Origin: Cryptomeria japonica
Taxonomy: Eukaryota; Streptophyta; Pinopsida; Cupressales; Cupressaceae
NCBI RefSeq assembly: GCF_030272615.1
Contig: NC_081415.1
Location: 109,822,406 to 109,886,405, forward strand
DNA: 64,000 bases
Direction of reading: 5' to 3'
Part shown: piece by piece, positions 44,962-54,519 of the stretch
Layout of the letters: every line of letters starts with the position of its first letter
How positions within the stretch are numbered: position 1 is the first letter of the stretch
Program-made: the position numbers and the translations under genes
The notes under the pieces: model-generated
The model's database searches: none
What the model saw: the letters and a program-made list of their open reading frames with translations, nothing else
Told to the model about the DNA's origin: nothing

Positions 44962-45330
44962 ATCTCCCCCTTTGGCATTGATGGCAACACTAGATGTGAA
45001 AAACATCCAAGTGCCAAGAAGTGCCAAACAAGTCTCCCCCAATGGAAGACATCCAAGAAACTCTCCAAGATGATATGACTATGAAGTTCTGAACCAACAG
45101 ACCAAACTCCCCTTGTGAATGATATCCTTGTCAAGCTCTATTTTTCACATATATATATCTCCCCCTTTGACACCAATGCCAAAAATCTGACATAAATATC
45201 AAAGAAAAATCATAAAACCTCTGAACCACACAACTGACTACTCCCCCTGAGTAGTAGCACCACCACATCAATCCAGAAATGAATAATAGCACTGATAAAT
45301 GCATACCAAACTGATGCCAATCAAAATCAC
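44962..45330 (-). promoter_or_regulatory. 3' untranslated part of C3 with four polypurine tracts
   Basis: On the minus strand: CTCAGGGGGAGTAGT (about 45253-45239), GTCAAAGGGGGAGATATA (about 45172-45155), TTGGGGGAGACTT (about 45041-45029) and GCCAAAGGGGGAGATTG (44976-44960) at the LTR border. The same order and wording occur in C1. Confidence 0.7.
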
Positions 45331-45812
45331 TCAAGTTTCTAGCAGAGGGGCAGAAAATCCCAATCTGTCTCTGAAGTACTCAAATGATTCCTTAGGCAAA
45401 AGTTTAGTGAAGATATCTGCAATCTTCTCTTTAGTGTTCACATAAACTAGTCTAACTTCATTTTCTTCCACCTTCTCCTTCAGAAAATTATACTTGATAG
45501 AAACATGCTTAGTCTTAGAATGAAATACCAGATTCTTTGATATGTTAATAGCAACAGTTATCACAGTGAATAACTATCGGTTCATTGCAATCCACCCTTG
45601 TATCCTTCAACATTTGCTTCATCCAAAGAACTTGTGTACAGTTAGTAGCAACAACAACATACTCAACTTCAATAGTAGATAAAGAAGTACATGACTATTT
45701 CTTGCTGATCCATGAAACAGGTTTCTTTCCAAGAAAGAAAGTTCCACCGAATGTGCTCTTTCGATCATCAACTTCTCCAACCTAGTCAACATCTGTATAT
45801 GCACATAATGTA
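45331..45812 (-). pseudogene. RNase H C-terminus of C3 pol
   Basis: End of the copia RNase H: minus-strand reading VDDRKST, then SWISKK near 45700, and IADIFTKLLPKESFEYFRDRLG at 45331-45430. It joins the RT part at 59228-59570 across C2. Stops and frame changes are present. Confidence 0.85.
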
Positions 45813-45817
45813 AAGTC
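45813..45817 (+). other. Target-site duplication of C2, left
   Basis: AAGTC, identical to 59228-59232. Confidence 0.9.
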
Positions 45818-46607
45818 TGTTAGGATTCCCAAAGATACTGAGAGTAGGGGGGGGGGGGGGTGAATCAGTATCTTGTCGGTTAACGGATTTTCTTATCTTA
45901 TTAAACAAATTGCATTCCAAAATAGTGTACCGGTAAACTAGAAATAATGCAGTAAATAAGATTAATAACCACAACATAGAAAACACACCATAACACAATA
46001 TTTTTAACGAGGAAACCCAGTGTGGGAAAAACCTCGGTGGGATTTGTGACCCACAATATTCACTCACTGGCCAATAAATGAATATTATTTACAATAGGGG
46101 CCTGCACATGCAGGAAGGCCAACCGCCTAAAGCTCACTGCTTAAATACAAAAGGGAAGTCTCACTGACTTACAAAATGGATTATGCAAATCCCATATCAT
46201 GTACTGCTTTGGTTTAGCATTTATTATGCCAGGTTTAGTATCAGTTTAAGCTCATACAACTTCCATAAACCTTATTCCAAAATCTCCCTTAATATTCACA
46301 TGATCACATCTCCCTATTAATTTCATACCTAAATGATCTTACAATATCTCATACTTATATGAGTCCTATTACAATTCGCCTTGTCGGCTTACAAAAATAT
46401 TTTACAATTAAATACAAAATATAATAACCAAAATCCTGTTGGTCAGGGTGTCGATATTCATCTTTGCCGTTGCTGGTAAACTATCTGTCAGTGTCGATGT
46501 TTGTGTCTGTGCCGGTGCCTGCCGATGCCATAGGATTGTAAGGTTGCCATCAATGACAATACCTTCAATCACCTACAATTTCTTATTGAAGTGTGCATTT
46601 TCCAACA
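45818..46607 (-). repeat. 3' LTR of C2 (minus strand)
   Basis: 790 bp, TGTTAGGATT to TTCCAACA in plus reading. G-tract hairpin 45832-45874 (stem AAGATACTGA/TCAGTATCTT), second hairpin 46009-46035 with stem GAGG/CCTC, GCACATGCAGGAAGGCC block near 46103. A minus-strand CATATAAGTA box is near 46358-46349. Confidence 0.88.
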
Positions 46608-46770
46608 ATCTCCCCCTTTGGCATTGATGGCAACACTCATGAGAAAAAGTCAAAATTGTATCCAAAAATCTGCCCAAAACTGTGTGCTCCCCCTAAGCAG
46701 ATGATCTCTTCTGCTAATCATTTTTATCATTCTACTACTCCCCTTTGGAGTCAATGACAAAGGCTGTCAA
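46608..46770 (-). promoter_or_regulatory. Polypurine tracts of C2
   Basis: On the minus strand, GCCAAAGGGGGAGAT directly at the LTR border (46622-46608), plus CTTAGGGGGAGC (about 46696-46685) and TCCAAAGGGGAGT (about 46750-46738). Confidence 0.75.
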
Positions 46771-46796
46771 TTAATGTCAATTGAGTGTAGTTCTTC

Positions 46797-47810
46797 TCAG
46801 GATCCTTGTAACCGGTGGGTTACAATCTGATATAGATCCGCTAATGCAAAATTCAAGCTATTAGTGAACCTCTCACTATCCTTTAATGTTGCTTCTGTCC
46901 TTTGGATGGTACTTGTGAGTATGTGCATTTTCTCTTCCAGTGTCTTAAGTCCAGTAACAAGAGCCTCATAAATCTCTTTTCTCAAAGAGATGAGGATGTC
47001 TAGCTTCGAACCAAGTCTGCATTTGAGTTCCTTAGTCTTGTATTTTATTCTTTCCTTCTCCTTTTCCAATTTTTCAATTTTCTCCTCAAAACTTGCTATC
47101 TCTTTCTCTATAATTGATATGGGTTCTAATGAACTAATGAGATTGTCAGCTATATCATTTATTTCCTTCTGTGCTATGCTGATTTCCTTGTCAATATCCA
47201 CTGTCAGAAGATCAGTCTTGCAGGTGTCTATGTACAACTCCTTAAATTCTGTTAAAGTTTTGTGTAGTGCCAATAGAAGGGTGTCAATGTGTTCTGTGCA
47301 CTTCTTTATTGTCTCTTCAAAGAATTTTTCTTTTTCCTTGTTCATTTTCTTACTAAATGTCTCCTCATTAATCTGATCAACTATCAAAAGATTGTTGGTG
47401 ATGTACTTAGACAATGTGTCTAGTTGACTCAAAGAATCTTTATTTTCCACATTACACTTGGGTGCAATCAATTTCAATAAAGGAATAGTGTCATCAATAG
47501 CCTTATATGCCTGTGCATTACACTCTGTAATTTTATTGATGGAATCTAATAATACCTTTGTTACATTTGTCGGTCTGAATTTTGTTAAGGAGGAACCAAA
47601 TGACTGTCCAACTGCCTTAACGATTTGGAATCCGCCGGTGTGAGTAACCTCTTTACTTATGTTGACCTCTGGTAGGTCAGTTTGAGTCTGCATTTCTACT
47701 AGCAAAGGTTTGGGTTTCTTAGCTATTGCCGGTGGCACTGTCTCTGTCTGAACCTTTTCCTCTTCATGTTTCTCAGAATGTACCTCTATCGATTTCTCTG
47801 TGCTTTTCAT
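46797..47810 (-). pseudogene. ORF2 of C2, C-terminal part
   Basis: 337 codons, open to a stop at 46797. Residues about 1-60 are polar and acidic (EKHEEEKVQTETVPP). From residue 180 to 310 it is strongly coiled-coil (EEKIEKLEKEKERIKYKTKEL). Cut off from its N-terminal part (54520-56994) by insertion of C1; the flanking frames agree across the insertion site. Not a host gene: it lies inside the C2 LTR pair on the C2 sense strand. No known enzyme domain. The Met at its start is created by the edge of the insertion and is not a real start. Confidence 0.7.
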
Positions 47811-48862
47811 TGTTGGTATTTTGGTATGGTTTTTTCATTGATGTCAACACCTACTAAAACACTAGCACTTTGGAGATCCAACAACATTCACCAGCAAGTA
47901 AGTAACTATTGCACAGTTACTGGTATATGGTACACCGACAAGATATAATGATAATCGACACTTGAAATGGCATGGAAAACACTTGGTAATGTCAAAGACA
48001 TCGTCTGGACATATTGTTCTAGAGTTTTGTTCATTAGTATATTCACAGTTGCATATTTGCTGTTACCGACAAATAGGTCTAGGGTTACACCGGCAGGTTT
48101 ATCTTTTCCATATCAACATGGCACGCTATGGAGATGATTAATTATTGTTGTAAATGCATTAAGCCGACATGTTCAATCAATTATTGCATCGGATATTATA
48201 TTGTTTGTAAAATATTTTTATTGTAATATCTTGTAGAGCTGACCTACTAAAATTGGTCTTAGGTTATGGTATAAATGTAAGATCTTATTTGTAAGATCAA
48301 GTGTGGAATGCAAAAAAGAGTTGTGTGAAGGTATATGCGAGATTAAGTAGAGCTATACACGAAGACGTCATTTGAAGGTGAAGCTAGGTTTTTGTGAAAG
48401 CATATCAACATTACACCGGCACTGAATCCACCATATGAAGATGCTATTTTGTGAAGTACATTCTTATTGGATTTAACCATCCAACTGTAGTCAGTGTGAC
48501 TCCCATTTTGTGATTGAGTAGTGAGCTCTAGGCTGTTGGCCTTTTTGCATGTGCAGACCCCATTTATGTACACTTACTATCTACAGTAGTATCATCTAAT
48601 TGTGGGTAAGATTTCCCACAGTGGTTTTTCCCCTTATAGGGTTTCCACGTACAAATATTGGTGTTATGTGTTGTGGATGACTTTGTGTTTATGTTTCATG
48701 CACTAATCCTTACCAGTATAGCAATTAACTATTATAACCGTCTACCGACATACTTAACTGGTTTACTGGTATTAGGCATTAAGTTGGTTAAGTTATTTTT
48801 GGTTTCAATTCATTAGACAACTGATTCACCCCCCCCCTCTCAGTTGTCTCCGGGACCTAACA
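47811..48862 (+). repeat. 5' LTR of C1
   Basis: TGTTGGTATT to GACCTAACA. TATA box 48270-48276, GCATGTGCAGACCCC block near 48549, GTGG...CCAC hairpin 48621-48648, C-tract hairpin 48816-48848. Confidence 0.92.
48270..48276 (+). promoter_or_regulatory. TATA box in 5' LTR of C1
   Basis: TATAAAT, repeated at 53928-53934 in the 3' LTR. Confidence 0.5.
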
Positions 48863-48863
48863 A

Positions 48864-48876
48864 TTGGTATCAGATC
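48864..48876 (+). promoter_or_regulatory. Primer-binding site of C1 (initiator tRNA-Met type)
   Basis: TTGGTATCAGATC begins right after the LTR; the usual copia site is TGGTATCAGAGC, so one base near its end has changed. Confidence 0.85.
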
Positions 48877-48918
48877 TTATTCCTCTTTTGCAGAAGTTTA
48901 ACAGCTTGAGGAGATCCA

Positions 48919-50280
48919 ATGTCTACTAATTATTTTAGGAAGGACAATCCTAAACTTGATGGAACCAACTATGGCATATGGAAGATTAGAATGGAGACAC
49001 ATTTAAATTGCATTGGAAAAGACATCTGGGAAGTTACAAAGAATGGTTATACTGCTGCTATACCTAGTCAGCCTAGTCCAGCTAACTTGACAAAGGATGA
49101 GGAAAATGATTGCAAAGCAAGAGAAGCACTTTTGAGCGCTTTATCAGATCAACAAATCATGGGACTATCAGATAGGTCTACTGCTAAAGCTATTTGGGAT
49201 CATTTGGAAACACTGAATGAAGGAGATTCCACAGTCAAAATTGCAAAACTTGAAAGCTTCCGGGTCAGGTATGAACATCTGAAAATGGAAGAAGATGAAA
49301 GGATTTATGCTTTTATGGAAAGAGTAAATGAAATTGTTTTGGGTATTAAATATTGTGGAGGAACCTTAAGTGAGGATGAAATTGTTTCAAAAGTTTTAAG
49401 AGGAATGCCATCGGCATACAAAATGAAGGTTACTACTATAAATGAGTTGAGAACAATGCCTAATACATCATTAACTAGGGATACATTGATTGGGAAACTT
49501 TCAGCTTTTGAAATTGAAGAATTTGGTCCTGTTGCTACTATAAAGACAGATTTGGCCTTTAAAGCATCAACATCATCTGCTCCATCATTTGACAAATCTG
49601 ATTGGAAAGCCTTTTATGCAAGAGAACTTGAAGAGAGTAGGAAAGAAAATGAAGAACTTGAAGAACTTGAAGCAATATTTGCAAGGAAAATGCCTAAAGG
49701 TCCAGTTGGAAGGAAGTATGAAGGTAAAACACCCTTTAAACGTTTTAACTGCAATAAGATTGGTCACATGGCTTCAAGATGCCCTGATAGACATGCTAGA
49801 CTAAGAGAAGAAGCTAGAAGAACATACAAGACTAAATGTGAATATCAGAGATACAGATTTAAGAAGAATAAAGACAAATCTTGTTACATTGTTGATGAAG
49901 GTGTGACTAATGATTCTGATGAGGATCTGACAGACAATGGATGGGTTTTTGTTTCTATAACAGAAGATCAACCAACGCCTACTACTCAACCGGTAGTACA
50001 GGCTCTGGCAGCTAAAGTTGAAGTAAAAGATGAATGGATCATTGATTCAGGATGCTCACATCATATGATAGGAGACAAAGGTAAATTCTTGAACTTTCAA
50101 GAATACAATGGAGGTTTAGTAAGATTTGGAGATGACAAAGCTTGTTCAATTAAAGGTAAGGGCACAATATCTCTTGACGGTAAGCATAACACTGACAATG
50201 TCTACTATGTTGAAGGATTAAAGCATAATATTTTGAGTGTTGGTCAATTAGTTGAGAAAAGGATTTCAGTTACAATTTAA
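48919..50280 (+). CDS. gag and protease N-part of C1
   Basis: 453 codons from ATG 48919. A copia gag (FRKDNPKLDGTNYGIWKIRMETHL near the start; FMERVNEIV and GMPSAYKM in the middle), then a zinc knuckle at about residue 276 reading RFNCNKIGHMASRC, where the first Cys of C-x2-C has become Arg. The protease motif WIIDSGCSHHMIGDKGKF starts at about residue 373 with D-S-G intact, followed by LKHNILSVGQL. A frameshift at about 50265 ends the ORF early; the original frame continues at 50252. Capsid formation and RNA packaging are the family roles; the lost Cys would weaken packaging. Confidence 0.85.
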   Translation: MSTNYFRKDNPKLDGTNYGIWKIRMETHLNCIGKDIWEVTKNGYTAAIPSQPSPANLTKDEENDCKAREALLSALSDQQIMGLSDRSTAKAIWDHLETLNEGDSTVKIAKLESFRVRYEHLKMEEDERIYAFMERVNEIVLGIKYCGGTLSEDEIVSKVLRGMPSAYKMKVTTINELRTMPNTSLTRDTLIGKLSAFEIEEFGPVATIKTDLAFKASTSSAPSFDKSDWKAFYARELEESRKENEELEELEAIFARKMPKGPVGRKYEGKTPFKRFNCNKIGHMASRCPDRHARLREEARRTYKTKCEYQRYRFKKNKDKSCYIVDEGVTNDSDEDLTDNGWVFVSITEDQPTPTTQPVVQALAAKVEVKDEWIIDSGCSHHMIGDKGKFLNFQEYNGGLVRFGDDKACSIKGKGTISLDGKHNTDNVYYVEGLKHNILSVGQLVEKRISVTI

Positions 50281-53070
50281 AAATGGAAAATGCAAAATCA
50301 TGAATAGAACTAGTTTGGAAATTGCAACCGGTAATCAGACTAGAGGTAATATCTTTCATTTGAATAACAATGAAAAGACATGCTTAATTGCACATATAGA
50401 TGAAAGTTGGTTATGTCATAAGAGACTCTGTCATGTAAACTTTGATTGCATGGTAAAGATCAGTACTACTAAGGCAGTTAGAGATTTACCTAAAATTGTC
50501 AAACCTCAGGATACAGTATGTAAGGAATGTCAATTTGGAAAACAAGTTAGAGCTAGTTTCAAAAGTATTCTAGAAAAATCAAATAATGCTCTTGATTTGA
50601 TTCACACTAATTTATGTGGTCCAGCTAGAGCTAAAAACTTACAAGGTGATAGATATTTCATGCTAATCATTGATGACTATTCTAGAATGTGATGGGTTAC
50701 TTTTCTCAGAGAAAAATCAGAAGCACTTGGAAAGTTCAAACTATTCAGAGCAATGGTTGAAAATGAAACCGGTAAGAAAATCAAATGTTTAAGATCAGAT
50801 CAAGGAGGAGAATTTACATCTAGGGACTTTAATACATTCTGTAAAGTAAATGGAATCAGAAGACAACTATCAACACCTCGGACACCATAGCAAAATGGAG
50901 TCGTTGAAAGGAAAAACAGAACTATCTTGGATGCAGCAAGAAGTATGTTATTATAAGAAAACCTACCACATGTGTATTGGAGAGAAGCAGTCAGCACAAC
51001 GGTCTATACATTTAACAAAGTTCACATCAAAGGTGAAACTGGTAAGACCTCTCCTGAACTATGGTTTGGTAATACTTCTACTCTTAAGTATTTTAGAATT
51101 TTTGGAAGTAAATGTTATGTTAGAAGAGATGAGTATATTGGCAAATTTGATCCTAGAAGTGATGAAGGAATATTTCTTGGTTATTCATCTAAGAGAAAAG
51201 CATATAGATGTTTTAACAAGAGATTGCAGAAAATTGTTGAGAGTACAAATGTAAAGATTGATGAACAATTTAGAGGAACTTCAAGGTATATAGACTCTAA
51301 ATTGGCAACATAAATTTTGACAAATGAACCTACTCTAAATCCACCGGTACAGAATGAAGATCCAGTTACCCGGTACCATCTGAGGATTCCATAGTAACTG
51401 AGGAACAACAACAAACTAAGACACCCTGATATGTAAGACTGAATCATTCTGAAGATCAGATAATTGGAAACAAGTTTAAAGGAGTTATGACAAGAGGAAG
51501 ATTGACAAATGAAGAGGTATGTCTTATTTCTCAAATTGAACCATCATCTATTAATGAGGCATGTGAAGATAAATTTTGGATTAAAGCTATGGAAGAAGAA
51601 TTATAACAAATTGAGAAAAACAACACTTGGACATTAGTTCCCCAGCCTAAAGATAAAAATGTAATTGGAACCAAATGGGTATTTAGAAACAAACTTAATG
51701 AAGATGGTAAGGTTGTCAGAAATAAAAAAAGACTAGTGTGTAAGGGATATTATCAGAAAGAAGGAGTTGATTACAATGAAACCTTTGCACTGGTAGCTAG
51801 AATTGAGGCAGTTAGATTATTTTTGGCTTTTGCAGCACACAAGAACTACAAAGTTTATCAAATGGATATTAAATGTGCATTTTTGAATGGAGATCTTGAA
51901 GAGGAAGTATACATTGAACAACCTGATGGATTTTCTTTGACAGATGACAATGATATGGTATGCAGATTAAGAAAAGCTCTGTATGGAATAAAACAAGCTC
52001 CAAGAGCTTGGTATGCAAGATTGGATAAGTATCTTTTAAAGATTGGTTTTACTAAAGGAAATGCAGACAACAATTTATATTACAAAATAACTAATGATGA
52101 CATATTGATTATAGAAGTATTTGTTGATGATATAATCTTTGGAGGAGAAGATGGATTATGTAAGGAATTTTCTATTAAAATGCAACAAGAATTTTAAATG
52201 TTTATGATTGGAGAAATAAATTTTTTTTTAGGATTACAGATTTCATAGACTGATAAAGGTATATTCTTGATTCAATCCAAGTACTTCAAAGAGTTACTAA
52301 AGAAATTTGGGATGGAGAACTCTAAATTGGTAAGCACACTTATGACTACAAATGACAAATTATCACAAAGGGATGAATCTACACTTAATCCAACTAGATA
52401 CAAATCTATGATAGGAGGTTTACTGTATTTGACACAAACCAGACCTGATATTATGAATGCAGGATGTATTGTTTCAAGATTTCAATGTAATCCTAAAGAA
52501 AATCATGAATCAACAGTAAAAAGGATTTTTTGGTACTTACAAGGCACTATAAATCTTGGATTATGGTATCCTAGAGATGAAAACTTTGAATTATGTGCAT
52601 ACACAGATGCAAATTGGGCAGGAGATGTGGATGATAGGAAAAACACCATCGACGGAGCATTCTTTCTTGGAAACATATTAGTTTCTTGGTTGAGTAAGAA
52701 ACAGAGTTGTACATCTTTATCAATAGCAGAATCAAAATATGTTGCAGCAGCAACTAAGTATACATAGGTACTATGGCTTAAGCAAATGTTGAAAGACATA
52801 AAGGTAAAATGCAAGGAACGTATTACTATCTATTGTGATAACACTGTAACAATTGATATATCTAAGAATCTGGTATTGTACATTCTAAAACCAAACATGT
52901 TTCTATCATACTGAATTTTTTAAGGGAAAAAGTTGAAGCAAAGGAGATAAAACTGGTTTATGTGAATACTAAAGAGCAGATTGTAGATATTTTCTCTAAA
53001 GCTTTGCCTAAGGAGACTTTTGAATATCTCAGAGATTAGCTTGGAGTCATACCACCACCAGTAGAGACTT
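50252..53070 (+). pseudogene. pol of C1 (integrase, RT, RNase H)
   Basis: Integrase: CHKRLCH zinc-finger region near 50415, core DLIHTNLCGP near 50600 where the first catalytic Asp is Asn, second Asp region DQGGEFTS near 50800, third acid QNGVVERKNRT near 50895. [25 protein letters not shown] near 51865, [12 protein letters not shown] near 51985, catalytic FVDD at about 52120. RNase H: YTDANWAGDVDDRKN near 52600 and SWLSKKQ near 52685. At least eight stops or frame changes (for example 50690, 50888, 50954, 51311, 51604, 52195, 52247, 52765). Confidence 0.88.
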
Positions 53071-53150
53071 AGATAGTTGATGATTATCATCAACCGACAT
53101 AATTAACAAACAAATCTTTTATTCTGGTCTTTGATGAGGAAGCTACTTCT

Positions 53151-53468
53151 CAGGGGGAGTAGTTGGTATATTGAATTAATTGGTATTTTGTATATGAACT
53201 TGGTTTTATTATAACTTTGGCATTTGATGTCAAAGGGGGAGATATATATATGGAAAAACACATTATCTTTTGGAGAGATTGGTATGAAAACTTTGGAAAA
53301 CACATGTTGCTCCCAAGGGGAGAGATTGTTGTTTAGAAGAGATTATTACTCTCTGATTTATGGTTATAATCTTTTTGGAGATTGTTGGTTTTTGATACTT
53401 GGCATTTCTGTTTTGGCACTTTGATGGTTTTTCCATCTTGTGTTGCCATCAATGCCAAAGGGGGAGAT
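53151..53468 (+). promoter_or_regulatory. Four polypurine tracts of C1
   Basis: CAGGGGGAGTAGT (53151), TCAAAGGGGGAGATATATA (53230), CCCAAGGGGAGAGATT (53312) and GCCAAAGGGGGAGAT (53454-53468); the last borders the 3' LTR. Between them are only short non-coding stretches. Confidence 0.75.
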
Positions 53469-54519
53469 TGTTGGTATTTTGGTATGGTTTTGTCATTGAT
53501 GTCAACACCTACTAAAACACTAGCACTTTGGAGATCCAACAACATTCACCGAAAAGCAAATAACTATTGCATAGTTACTAGTATATGGTACACCGACAAG
53601 ATATAATGATCACCGACACTTGGAATGGCATGGAAAACACTTGGTAATGTCAAAGACATCGTCTGGACATATTGTCCTGGAGTTTTGTTCATTGGTATAT
53701 TCACAGTTGCATATTTGCTGTTACCGGCAAATAGGTCTAGGGTTACACCAACAGGTTTATCTTTTCCAGATCAACATGGCACACTATGGAGATGATTAAT
53801 TATTGTTGTAAATGCATTAAGCTGACATGTTCAATCGGTTATTGCATCAGATATTATATTGTTTGTAAAATATTTTTATTGTAATATCTTGTAGAGCCGA
53901 CCTACTAAAATTGGTCTTAGGTTATGTTATAAATGTAAGATCTTATTTGTAAGATCAAGTGTGGAATGCGAAAAAGAATTGTGTGAAGGTATATGTGAGA
54001 TTAAGTAGAGCTATACATGAAGACATCATTTGAAGGTGAAGCTAGGTTTTTGTGAAAGCATATCAGCATTACACCGGTATTGAATCCAACATATGAAGAT
54101 GCTATTTTGTGCAGTACATTCTTATTGGATTTAACCATCCAACTGTAGTCAGTGTGACTCCCATTTTATGATTGAGCAGTGAGCTCTAGGCTATTGGTCT
54201 TTCTACATGTGCAGACCCCATTTATGTACACTTACTATCTGCAGTAGTATCATCTGATTGTGGGTAAGGTTTCCCACCGTGGTTTTTCCCCTTACAGGGT
54301 TTCCACGTACAAATATTGGTGTTGTGTTGTGGATGACTTTGTGTTTATGTTTCATGCACTAATCCTTACCGGTATAGCAATTACTAGTTATAACTGTCTA
54401 CCGACATACTTAACTAGTTTACCGGTATTAAGCATTAAGTTGGTTAAGTTTTTTTTGGTTTCAATTCATTAGACAACTGATTCACCCCCCCCCCTCTCAG
54501 TTGTCTCCAGGACCTAACA
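53469..54519 (+). repeat. 3' LTR of C1
   Basis: 1051 bp, a few percent different from the 5' LTR. Hairpins at 54279-54306 and 54472-54505; TATA box 53928-53934. Confidence 0.92.

Larger units (their letters stand above)
47811..54519 (+). mobile_element. C1: Ty1/copia element (plus strand), youngest in the right nest
   Basis: 6709 bp with near-equal LTRs (1052 and 1051 bp), primer site, an almost intact gag, decayed pol, four purine tracts. The flanks TTCAT (47806-47810) and TCCAC (54520-54524) match at three of five bases, both differences being C/T, which fits a decayed duplication. Protease and integrase motifs and the repeated polypurine tracts suggest a Sirevirus-like copia. Confidence 0.88.

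Noticed and set aside
46990-47376. 128-codon plus-strand ORF
   Set aside because: Complement of the coiled-coil coding strand of C2 ORF2.
46797-47810. 337-codon minus-strand ORF as a host coiled-coil gene
   Set aside because: It lies between the two LTRs of C2 on the C2 sense strand, its frame joins the ORF across the C1 insertion, and its start Met is at the insertion edge.
47811-48862. TTCAT/TCCAC flanks of C1 as evidence of a recombinant element
   Set aside because: Both LTRs are nearly the same length and close in sequence, and the host frame matches across the site; two transitions in an old duplication are simpler.
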